Shown here piece by piece: positions 13,844-25,200 of a DNA stretch of 64,000 nucleotides. This DNA is from Ananas comosus (lineage: Eukaryota > Streptophyta > Magnoliopsida > Poales > Bromeliaceae). Positions within the stretch are counted from its first letter, which is position 1; every line of letters begins with the position of its first letter. Made by a program: the position numbers and the translations under genes. The notes beneath the pieces were generated by a model that was given only the letters and a program-made list of their open reading frames with translations, was not told where the DNA came from and searched no databases. Where the stretch lies: positions 1,936,729-2,000,728 of the forward strand of contig NC_033634.1 in the NCBI RefSeq assembly GCF_001540865.1. Direction: 5' to 3'.

Positions 13844-15200
13844 AACCATGGCACTGTTATCACTCACAACTTTGTACTGCTGTAAATTCCCAAGGTAATT
13901 TGGTTTCGAATCATTAAGAAAATGCTTATGTTTATCTCCACCATACATTTTCTCAAGGCAGTCTTTTCATAATAGCATATAGTTCAATTGAGGCAGATAC
14001 TGTTAATCTTACTGATAATGAGACCAGATCAGTAAGAGATTGTACTATATGCCATTTAAGTCTTGTGCCTGATACTGTTTAAATTGAGTATTTTATACTC
14101 TAGAACAGTCTGAATTGAGTATTCAATATGTTTTCATCCCTATTTGTGATTTAGCATATTGTAGGGGTGAAAACGTTTATACTATCTGAATGAATCTGAA
14201 CCAATTCAGTTGGTGCTGCATTTGGATGCCAAAATTGGCTTACAGTCATATTCAGATTCGAATTCGGTTACAACGATAAAGAGTTTTTGGGATTCAAATT
14301 CGAATTTAGTTTTTCTTTGATTACGAATTTAGATTCAGATACTGATTTGGAAATCTGCATTAGCTTTATTTTTAATTTATAGGCTCAGCACTCAACATAA
14401 GAAAATAAATAAAGGCTCTGATCTTGGTTTTTGGTCTTTAAAATAATGACTCTAATCAATCAAGAAAGCTAGTCATGTTTGGAACTTGTTAAACGAGACT
14501 ATCTAAAAATCTTAAATATATGTATTTTGACTTAATGCCCTAATTTCTTATTGTAGGTTTATAAAAACTTGAAATTTCGATTTGTATCCATATTCATCCT
14601 AAATCCAAATTGTATTCGAATTCGTTTTGATGAAAGATATATATAAAATTCAGTATTCATTTAATATCTGTATTTGAATTCATATCAACATGATTTTGTC
14701 GAATATATAATTGTATGACCCTTTTGTTAAGGATGAGCGTTAAAGAGGATTGATATATTTATATGCTCCTTTTTCTATTTTTTTTCTTGTGGAAGTAATC
14801 AATATGCTTTTTTAGAATTTGCGAGTTTTCTCATTTTGTCCATTGCCTCTCTTTGCAGTGTTCTTCGAGATCCTAATAGCGCAAGAGATTAGTACATAAT
14901 TCTTCCTTTGGGAAAAATCGGCGCTTTTTGTTTTTGGGAGGAAGGATTACAGTATATTTTCAGTTTCCAGATTTTCAATTTCTGGAAAATATGAAATGGT
15001 GAAGAGTCCTAACCACGGATTAGTGGTACTTATGCAATTGTATAAAGGAAGATGCGGTGTTCCGAATTTTGTCGAAGTTGCACTAATTTTACTTTGCAAG
15101 TATTTGAATTTGAAGCGATATGAAGTGGTATCTTATTTTTATCAGAGCAGTGTTTTTCATATGCTTTTGCTGTTGTTTGATTGCTTGATTTTTACTGTAT
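13844..15200 (+). other. RPC5 3' UTR and flank, possible 3' UTR intron
   Basis: After the stop there is a good donor (CCCAAG/GTAATT, intron starting at 13895) and a matching acceptor (CTCTTTGCAG ending at 14858), so the transcript may splice within its 3' UTR and end after about 15000. The interval 14160-14720 is rich in ATTCGAATT-type phrases and looks like old repeat DNA. No coding region is recognised. Confidence 0.4.
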
Positions 15201-16340
15201 AATCCCTGCAATTTTTGGGTAACTTAACTAAAAGCATCAATCGCCCCGTTTGGGTCTGGACATGATCATTTGCTCATCATCTAAATTTCAACAATTCTAA
15301 ATCATATTTCAACGTCAACAGGAGTTGGGCAAATGATTTTCTTTTGGTTTTTATTCTTTTTTTTTGGTTGCCAATAGAGTATGAGAGTAAACTCCAAATT
15401 ACCCTCCATTTTAACTTTGCCTCTTTTGTGGTTTACCTGTGGTGGAGTGTGTTTTTGACTTCGTCATTTCGTCATTCAAAGAATTGTACTCAACTGGATG
15501 GTTAGGTGTTTTTTTTTTTTTTTTTAACTTTGTTATTTTATGTTTTTTTGAAAAATTTTAACTTGTCATCCTATTTGATATAAAATTTTTTAGTAAAATA
15601 AAAATTAAATCATATGGAAAAATATAAATTTTTAAATCATGGAATGCAAAGGTAAAAAATGTGTGAAATCTTAAGGGGCAATTTTAAGTTGACCCAAAGT
15701 ACAATGTATACGTTAGTTTGAAGATCTTGACTAATTCCCTCAAACATTAAGTTTAATTTACCATATATTTTGGTTAATATTTTTAATTAATATAAATTAT
15801 GCGACAACTAATTCCGTTATCATATTTTTAAACAATATTTGACAGGTGAGCCGGAAATTAAAGTTAACAGCTAATTCAACTTTCTTTCTCTTTTTTTTTT
15901 TGTAGAGAGAGGTAGAACGCGGCTTTGTTTATTTCATTTAGAAATAAACTTAGCTAAAAATGTGAATCACGTAAAATTTGAACTTGAAATCTCAGGTATC
16001 AACCATCAAGTCCTTTGTCACTTGCATTAGGGCTGGTTCGGTTAATTCAACTTAATATTACAGTTGATTCCATCAGTAATACATAAGGGGAGCAGCTTAC
16101 TTCCACATCATCTCTCCGATGAGGTAGTTGAATTGGTGGTTGAAATTATTAAATATAATTTATATTGCTTAAAATTTTTACAAATTAAATTTTTATAATT
16201 TTTTGATATTAGTTGCTTAGAGGCTAATATTAAGTTGAATTTGCGGTAATTTAATTATAAGTCTTGAATAAATTTACGAAATATAGAACCTAGATATTTG
16301 CGGTGTGTAACACTCTAACACTACACAGTTTGACCCCAAT
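15201..16340. other. AT-rich intergenic region
   Basis: Between the RPC5 end and the next promoter I see only AT-rich DNA with poly(T) runs and one SINE copy on the minus strand (listed separately). Confidence 0.6.
15889..16036 (-). mobile_element. tRNA-derived SINE, minus-strand copy
   Basis: The reverse complement reads CTAATGCAAGTGAC (A-box-like), then AAGTTCAAATTTT (a decayed B box), then TTGATTCACA-like and AAATGAAATAAACAAAG phrases, and ends in a CT-rich stretch. The same order is found at 6361-6502 and 44278-44395. Divergence suggests an older insertion. Confidence 0.7.
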
Positions 16341-16350
16341 TGTTTACTTC

Positions 16351-16358
16351 TATATAAG
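16351..16358 (+). promoter_or_regulatory. Likely TATA box of the RING-H2 gene
   Basis: TATATAAG sits about 120 bp before a (CT)n leader at 16470-16493, at a plausible distance from a start site near 16385. A 5' UTR exon ends at 16539 (GAGGAG/GTACCT), and its intron runs to the acceptor at 17533. Confidence 0.5.
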
Positions 16359-17535
16359 TTTTGTCCCTTAATAACTCTCTCTCCCTCCGTATATATTCAA
16401 CTCCCCTTCCGAGCGCCAAAGACGCTGCTTTTCTCCTCATTTGCATACAAGAAGCCAAATAAACAACTCTCTCTCTCTCTCTCTCTCTCTCTCAGAGTTC
16501 GTTATCGTCTTCGAACTCGGTGGAAATTCGAGAGAGGAGGTACCTTTTTTTTCTTTTTTCCTCTCTTCTCGATCACATTTTTGCAGTTTAATCGTAGATT
16601 AACCCTCCGGGTTTGTGATAATTCTTGTTTTGGGTTCTATCCTCTCTTTTCTCCGGCTAAATTTGGCGCAAATTTAGATCTCTCTCGCAATCGGATTCAC
16701 CTGAACACAAAACCCTGTCTCAATTAGGAACCTCGGAGATTGATGTGTGATTCTTAACTTCGCTCATCTTTCCCTTTATCTTGCATGTAATTTGTATAAT
16801 GATCATAGAAATGTTCCATTATTCTTGTTCGGAATCCACACGTGATATATGTTAATGGGTCACTACATTCATGAGCCATGTGAATATAGTGGAGATTGTG
16901 GAGTAGTTTCATTATTTTACTGGATCTTTAAGTTGTTTTGATTGGTGTCACAACTTGGGTTTGTGTTGCTTCTTAGATAAAAATCAGTTCTTGGTAAAGA
17001 AATATACATGTTTAAAAAATATTTGATCTTCCTCTTTTCTTGTTCCACGCTGTACCTAAGGCATCATTGAGGAAAACCCTGCTAGATATTGATATTATAT
17101 GCAACTTATGGTTTTCTTTTTGTTGTTATCTCAGCATGGTTAGTTCACCATTCTAATAATACAATTGCTGCAACGAAGTTTTGGACGAGAACGTTTGGTC
17201 GGAGATATTGCTATTAGATGAGTTTTTGATTTGTGATTTAATTATCCGAGGTTTCTGTCAGTTGCAACATTTATCTGGTTGAGCCTCTTCTTTCATTTCT
17301 AATGCCCACACTCACTAAACTCCTGATGCTATTTGGGATGATACAAAAGGTGCACAGTTTAGTAATGATGCTTCAAATTCCCTTCATTCTGTGACTCGGT
17401 GTGTCGAGATACAGTTTAAACTTGGTTCGAAAATAATCTTTTGGTTGTTTAACTTGTATGCATAAGCTTTACATTTTTATAGTGCCGCAAGAGTTTGAAG
17501 AGTAACAAAGCATGACTACTATTATGTTTGCAGAA

Positions 17536-20500
17536 ATGGCCGATCAAAATCGCGATGATAGTTTGTCGGACAATTCACAGGCCTGTTCATCTGCTTCAAC
17601 GAGTCAACCCGTAAATGAAAATGAGATCGCCACAACTCGATCGAGCAGGTTTCGCGGAGGAACTGGCAGTAGTTTGCAGCTAAATGAGAATTTTATCGGA
17701 CAGAGGGTAATGAATCAGCAACATCAAGGTAGAACAGCGCAATCGCAGTCACATTCTCGGGATTTCGAGTATATTGCTCAGCAGAGATTAATGGAGTTCC
17801 TGAATGCAAATAGAGCGTCTGAACCACATTTCCGACAAGCTAGTTCTAATTGTCTTTTTGCGAGCGGTAACAGTGGATCTCAACATAATAATCAAATTGG
17901 GATAGCTTACGATGCTTGGGCCAATTCGAGCAACTTAAATCCTGGACCTTCCAACGCGTTCGCTCATGGGAATTCAAGTAATAGACATGCTAGTGGTGGT
18001 TCGAGCCTATCCCACGGTCATGGCACAGTTATGCAGCAAGTGTTTAATCGAGACTGTATAATCCAAACCTCTATTCAGAGTCCAGATCCTGTTCTACCTT
18101 CGCTGGTGGGAGTTAATACGATCCGAATGAACACGCATATTACTCTTATTCACAGGGTGATTTTTCTTGAAGCTGTGCCAGAAATTTTTATGAATGCACC
18201 TCCAATTACTGCAATCTCACCTGATATGCTGCGTCAAATTCATTTTTGCAGGATATGCAGACACCTTCTGTTCTAGCCGATATGCAGACACCTTCTGTTC
18301 ATGGGCCAAATTTACCTATAGATGTGATAGATCCTTTTGCTGTCCTGACTGATATGCAAGGACATTCTGCCCATGGGCAACATGTCCCTGAAGTTATATT
18401 GAGTGATCTTCGTACCGGTCCAGCCAATCCGCAGATGTATTTTGTGCCCGGCCAGAATATTTCTAGAGCTTCGCCAGTAGTTGTTAGTCCAGACCTGGTC
18501 AGCCTGCAAAGACCTCTTCATGGCCAGAGTTCTTCTGTGGTTGTGCCAAGAGATAGAAGAATCCCAACCAATATGCAAAGACCTCCTGTTTCCGGGCAGA
18601 ATCTTTCTAGAGTTGTGCTGAAAGAAACTGATAAAACACTGATTGATGAGCAGGGATGCAATCATCAAGGGGAGAGTTCTTCTAACACCGTGCCACAAGA
18701 TACTAAAAAACGTTCAATATATGTACCGAAACCTTCTGCTCACGGGCAGGGTCTGTTTAATCCTTTACCAGCAGATACTAATGCATTCGCAAGGGAATCT
18801 GTAGTAAAATCATCGATCGCCACACAAGGACAAACTTCTTCGTCGGGTCAGTCTATTCCCTTACCAGCAGATACTAATGCATTTGCAAGGGGATCTGTAG
18901 CAAAATCATCGATTGCTGCGCAAGGGGTAACTTTGTTGCCGGGTCAGTTTATTCCCTTACCAGCAGATACTAATGCATTCGCAAAGGGATCTGTTGCAAA
19001 ATCATCAAGTGCCATACAAGCGCAAACTTCTTCGCAGGAAGATACTAATGCATTCGCAAGGGGATCTATGGCAAAATCATCGATTGCCACACAAGAGCAA
19101 ACTGCTTTTATTCCCTTTGCAGGACGTACTAATGCATTTGCAAGGCAATCTGTAGCAAAATCATCGATCGCCACACAAGGGCTAACTTTTTCGCCCCACT
19201 CACCAGGAGGTACATTCGCAAGGGAATCTGTAGCAAAAACATCGCGCGCCACAGAAAGGGAAACTTCTTTGCAGCCTCAGTCGAAGAGAATTAAGAGTAA
19301 TAGTAAGTCTTGCTAACTTTGAGATAAATATGGTATGCTAACCATGGATTGTAGCCTTTACAGAAAAAATTCTGGTCGGACACAACATCTGATACATTCG
19401 AAAGCGTAAAAAGTTGTATAAATGTAGTACATGTATAACAGTTTTAGGCTATTGAAGATGATACAACTGTAAATTAATGACAATGGGTAGAAGAAATTAA
19501 GTTTCTGTTTGTATCGACTAAATTATTTTACTTTGCCTGAAAAGTAGCTGCAGGAATGAGCAAGATAATATTAGTAAAGAAAGGGATATTTTTTGACTGT
19601 TAAACGCTTCTACATACTTGATGTAGTTCCATTTCCATGTATCGTGATTGCATTTGTTTCGATATACCACTGCTTATGATAGTATGTATCTTCTGGCGAT
19701 GGGGGTTATGTTATTGAGTACTTTGTTAGGTCTAACTATTGGCCATTACATTGATCAAGCAGGCTTGCTGAGTACCTGAATCACAATGCATTTGAAAACA
19801 TATTTCAACATGATGCATTTTCAAAAGTTCTTGTTCCAGTGCCTCCCCATTATGTTTTGCCAAATTTTAACAGCTTCCCTCAAAAAAAATTAATTTAAAT
19901 ATTCTGTCTAAGTCAAAGAATATTCCTAGAAAAAAGTTAACAGCACAGCTACATCCTGAGTAGTTTAAAAAAAAAGAAACAATCCAAAAGGTTAGGTGCA
20001 GAAATCAAAACTATCAAAGTTCGGTGCCCAGTTTGAATGCAGTACTGATAATGTTTGTATTTACTTTTCTACCTTCCATTCCTTAGGTGAAGATGGCTGG
20101 AATCCTGCAGTTGAACAAAGCACAAAAGTTGAAAGCAGCATGCGCAATCAATCTGGCGCTACTGCCAAGAATAAGTCATCGCCGTCCATCGTCCCCACTC
20201 AGCAAGAGCCAATTCATCACATCAGGTCTCAAGAAGGTAATGTCAATTGCTTTTCCAAGTGCTACGTTTCTGCACCTTTGACATCCTGCTAATACGAGCC
20301 AACAACAGCCAGACGAGTAGAAGCCTTGATACCTTTTCCATCAGATACTTTAGAACAGCTTCTCGCTGTAGCAAATGCAGAACCTTCAAATTGGGTCTTA
20401 TTGGGTCTTGTGCTTTTGGTGCCCGAAAAGCTCATTTCGCACGCCACCATAGCAAAAACTACAGAACATTTGTTAGCCAAACACGGTTTCTAGAAGCTCT

Positions 20501-20880
20501 TGCTTTCTACAGTAGAAAAACTATGACAAGAAAAAAAGGCCAGATCAAATTCTCATGGGCATTTAGCAAATACTATCTAGCCCAATGCTAAGAACTTAGA
20601 CAATGCATACGATACAAATAACTGAACTATTCAATTGCTAATGCATGTTTTTCCAGGTGCAGAGTTTGCACTGATTGGAGAAAAATGCCAGCTCTGCAAC
20701 ATTGATGTGGCTTTCAATCCGACCGGATCCACATCGAGCTCTAGTCATAATTATACTATCCTTCCTATTTCTGCAATTTTACCGTGCGGCCATTGTTATC
20801 ATTACGATTGCTTGAAAGGCATCTACGGATCTCTGGGGAAAGGTGAAGTTCCCCGTGCTTTCGCTGTTCAGAAGATGTAG
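17536..20880 (+). CDS. RING-H2 protein, probable E3 ubiquitin ligase, last ligand pair frameshifted
   Basis: Coding exons: 17536-18105, 18252-19302, 20087-20236 and 20657-20880, 1995 bp, 664 aa, all phases matching. The start is the first ATG after the acceptor at 17533 (MADQNRDDSLSDN). Most of the protein is low-complexity and rich in Ser, Gln and Asn. It includes a DMQTPSV-type repeat and about six copies of an ADTNAFARESV-type unit. The C-terminus holds the first six RING-H2 ligands: CQLC, then CGHCYHYDC (C-x-H-x2-H-x2-C). The expected final C-x2-C is present in the DNA (PCFRC, 20853-20867) but one frame away, so this model ends at TAG 20880 without it. RING-H2 proteins usually pass ubiquitin from an E2 to a substrate; a protein lacking the last pair should not fold normally. 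I do not recognise the exact family. The first intron of the model (18106-18251, 146 bp) is the least certain. Confidence 0.7.
18766..19250 (+). repeat. In-frame tandem repeats within the RING-H2 gene
   Basis: At least six units of roughly 85-110 bp encode variants of PLPADTNAFARGSVAKSSIA. They begin near 18772, 18862, 18955, 19036, 19123 and 19207, with the last two more degraded. Unit lengths keep the frame, so the array expanded under coding constraint. Confidence 0.9.
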
Positions 20881-20941
20881 CATCGAGCAAAGACTGAACT
20901 CTCCCTGAAGTTCCCCTGCGCTTTCGCTGTTCAGAAGGTGG
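20842..20941 (+). repeat. Short duplication over the RING-H2 stop region
   Basis: GTGAAGTTCCCCGTGCTTTC with the following GCTGTTCAGAAG (from 20843) is repeated, with a few changes, from about 20908 (TGAAGTTCCCCTGCGCTTTC). The second copy lies beyond both possible stop codons. The two copies differ in the C-run that decides the reading frame. Confidence 0.85.
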
Positions 20942-22256
20942 ATTTGATCACCGTATTAAATATTCTTTTATACACAATTTCATTCTTTCATGAGGCAAAT
21001 GTACAGAAAAGTTCTGCTGAGACAGAAAAATGAAACGGCAGAAACAAGTCACAGAAAAGTAAAACAGCAGTTACAAGACTTCTAAGTTGAAAAATGAGTC
21101 AGAATTGTCGAAAGTAAACTGTCTGAGATCTTGTATAGTGAAAATGCTCAACAAGCCAAGCATGAATTTTGCCTTCATTTTCGAGTATGAATTTTGCTAG
21201 AACACGATGCTTTTCATTCACTTCAAGGTGGAAAATTTGTGTCCTTGTGTGCGCTTTGAATGGTGTTTTTACAATAATCGTTGGGCGTATGTGAAATCAC
21301 AGCAATTCCGCCCTCTGGGTTTGTTCCACCAACAAGATGATTCATTACTGATTTATTACTTATCAGATTATGCAAGAATTAATTAGGGGCTATCAAGGAT
21401 TTAAGTGCCTATTGTCATGGACTGTATAGTGTCAATAATATATCAGCACGATACAGTTCTTGTATAGATTGCACATTTCGAAACTCTCTTTTTTATAAAT
21501 TAGTAAGTAATTTTTTTCAATAAAATTCAAAAAATATGATAAAGAAACATAGTAAGCAATTAAAATATTTTATTGTTGAAAAAAAATAAATATTTTATAT
21601 CATTATGTGTTGGCACATATATATTTTCTTTAACAGGTACATATTGGCATAGTTCGGCACACACTGTGCTGTATCGCGTCGGTAAATTTTCGGCACAATC
21701 CATACCGCGACACTTAAATCCTTGGGGGCTATATATGTGATGTGGTTATAAATGTGTTTTCATACTCGCCCCTTAACCAACCAATCACCGGACCACATGC
21801 CTCTTGGGTAAACAAAAGAGAGATCTCAAACAAGAAGTTTATACATCTAAAGAGACTACGTTGAACAAAAAAAGAGTTACTTGGTGATAATATATATCAG
21901 GGGGACACTTTCTTTTGTGATTACCATTCAAAAATGTTTTGATATTTAGCTATTGTGAGATCATAACAATTCTAACTCTCCAAAGTCCAAAATATATTCC
22001 ACCAACCTAGTGATATGTCAGTGTTTCGCAAAAACTAAAGAGAGAGACCATAAATGTCTTACCTAAGAGAACATTTTGCCCACAAACAGTTATTAGGGGA
22101 CTTTAAATATATTGTCTAGTTACAACAGAAGTTTGTTTATATATACAAAAAGTAAAGCTGACTCTGATTGATTGTATGTACAAGATAACCTCACCACCAA
22201 AGTCAATTGTTCATATATTTACAGTTGAGAACTCTCCCTTCATTTCGCAGTTAGGA
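20898..22256. other. Convergent intergenic region
   Basis: The RING-H2 gene (+) and ATG11 (-) converge here, so both 3' UTRs must lie inside. The stretch 21600-21720 contains a GGCACA-rich segment resembling DNA in RPC5 intron 5. I see no coding region. Confidence 0.6.
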
Positions 22257-25200
22257 TCAGGAAGGTTTTGAATGAATGGAATCAGGTAGCATTGCCACTG
22301 TTACTATAAAATATTCACAGCCAACAGGAAGATTATATGGGTTTGATGAGACACCCCCCATCACAGAAGACCTCCGGCCACCGCCCTCGGAACTTGATGC
22401 ATCACTCTGATTGCCACGATCAGCTTGCATGGATATCAAAGTCCTTGCAACTCGCTCGATGTGCACGATTTGCCCGATTATGTATAGCGGTTGTGTCAGG
22501 TGCTGCTCAGTGAACAGGGCGACGGATTCCTCGGAGAGGTAGTAGTTTGAGCAGTTTCGATTGATTGCCTCATAGTGGCCAGCAGAGTTTCGAACGAAGG
22601 CCGCAAGCTCGTGGACTTCAAAGCGGGCGAATGATATCTTCTCCTTGCTCGCCTGTTCAAAGAGCACTCAGTGGGTATGAAAGTGGAAAATTAGGGTTTA
22701 AAGAACATACGAAGGGCATGACTTCAAAGCAGTCAACTCAACAGATATTCGTATTAGGGTATAAAAGTAGTACTTAATAGCTACACATCCACCGGTTATT
22801 GGTTCAGCTGTGTATGCACGAAAATCAAGACGATTCTGAAGTCAAGTCACAGTAAGTAAAATCTCTAATCTAGAAACTAAAATTGGAAAGTCCAATAACC
22901 TGCTTCTCTAACTGATGTTTTGAGTATAAACTTTTCATCAACTCTTTCTTCTCCTCCAGTTCTCTCACAAGGCGTCCATGTCCAGCATCCATCCTAGAAC
23001 AACGGTCCAAAAGCTCTGCGCTCTGCTGGGAAAGGATACCTACTTTTTCCGCGAGGATCTTGATACACTGTTGGAACTCGATTGTTGCATCACCTTCATT
23101 ATTCTTTGCCGAACTGGAAATGAATAAGAGTAATATGAGGGGGACAGAGTATAATGATGCACATCATAATGAATAATAGAGATAAGAGTTGCAAGGTATA
23201 AATTTACCTTAAGAAATCTGAATAAAATTTAGTTCAAGACATAGATCAGCACATTCAGCACATCTGTGATTTAAAATTTTGAAATTTTTGCAAACATGGT
23301 CCAATTCCAATGGAACATGCATGCTCATCTATATTTCTCCTTCAAATGCAAACCTATATATTCATCACATAATAGAAATATATGCAACTCAATAATTGTC
23401 TTATTCTACAGAAAAATAGCTTGGTTAATAAAATCCCAAGTGAGATTCTCCACCCTATCACCTTTTGAACTCTCTCTTCTCCTAATCCTGCACTGGTTTA
23501 TTAACTAACCTCAACTACATAATGCACCTGGACACTGTTGCATTCAAATCTTTGTATTAGGACTACAGAACTGGTTGACCAACATATCAACTAAATAGCA
23601 ATTAATAGGATGATTTTTCCCCCAAGGGAACAGCAATTTTCACGTATTATAGCATTTGAAGCATTTAACTAGTTAAAAATGTTAGCGGCAGTAACATTAG
23701 GCTTCCCTTTATAATAAGCAATATTACCCAAAAGCAGACTGTTAAAATATAGTCAAGAAAACTCTGCGTGTAAGAACAAAGTATTAAGCATAAGAAATAG
23801 TTTGTTGAGGCATGAGTGTTCTCAAATACCTGGCTAAAGAAAGAGCAAAAGAACGCAGCGCGTCCGCAATACCAGGCACACCAGAAGTTGTGACACAGCT
23901 ACGAAGCCTTTCAAATAGACTGCGCAGTTTTAAGGAAGATGAGCGCAAAGCATCATATTCTGTTGCCCTTCTGTCAGCTGCACATTTGTTTGTCCTAGCT
24001 TCTTCTCTTGCTTCGTGTAGACAATTCTCCAGGTGTGCACAATTCATCTGCTTTGAGATGAGATTTTAAATATTTAGAGCAAGAAATAGTAGCAACAAAC
24101 TTTCAAGTAAATATCCTCGTAAAATTATCAATTTGCGTATATAACCTGTAAATATATACTCCCAAAGAAGTACAAATAGTTGCATAAATGCCCTTGTCAA
24201 TTGGGAGTCATCTAATTCATTTGGTTCTTTATTTTAAAAGTTCTCTAAAGGAGGGGCATTTCAATCAAAAGGCACACCTATGTTGTAAAAATTACACGTT
24301 TCTAAAGGACACATACAAAAATCTATTTGTACACGAACAATATCTACTATCAACTATTAACCATATAATCAAAACAGTCAATCCAAAAGACCACCTTTCC
24401 AGAATAGTCAATGGCTCAATGCATATGGAGACCATGGACCAAATCTTCTAGCACACAAGTAGCGGAAGATTTACAATAGGGGCCATATTAGGCATGAATT
24501 GACTTTGCTAGAAAATAAAGCCTATTTACCAAATCTTTCATCCTTTTACCTGTGATTCATCAAGAAGATTTCGGTTGGTCTCCAATTCTCGCCTAAGAGA
24601 ATTAATCTCCTCCATAACAGCTTTAAGCTTACTCTCAGTTACTTCCAAAAGGTTTGACTTTTCTTCTAGGGAACCTTGCAGGTTCAATATGAGAGACTCC
24701 CTTTCTCTTAAATCCGATTCCGATTGATCACTAGTTCCACAAGGTAAAATGTTCGAAGGATCCTTTGGGCAAACATTAGAAGAGCTATCTTTTACTGTCA
24801 TTTGTTGAGGATTGGGTGGTTCCAACATCGAAGAATCCATAGAATTGCGTGTTGAATCCAGTGAATGAGTAGCTGAAAGATCTGCCATGTTTTCATCACC
24901 ACCTTCTCCATGCTTGCTTGTTTGACGAGAAATCTTATCAAATATTTGATCCATTGTTGCAGATGTAGAAGAAAGCTCATCCAAAGGCATAGCGGACCCA
25001 TAAGTCAATTGAGCATCCCCATCTCCAAATATGTTTAAGTTACAATCACTATTATTAGCCTTCAAAGCTGACATGAACGAATCAGCTGCATCTTTACTGG
25101 CTGAACCCTTTTGCCCTTGCAAACTCTGCTCAAGCTCCTGAATACGCTTCTCGTACGACAAACACTGCTCCTGTTTCTTATTTAACATTGACTGAAGGTG

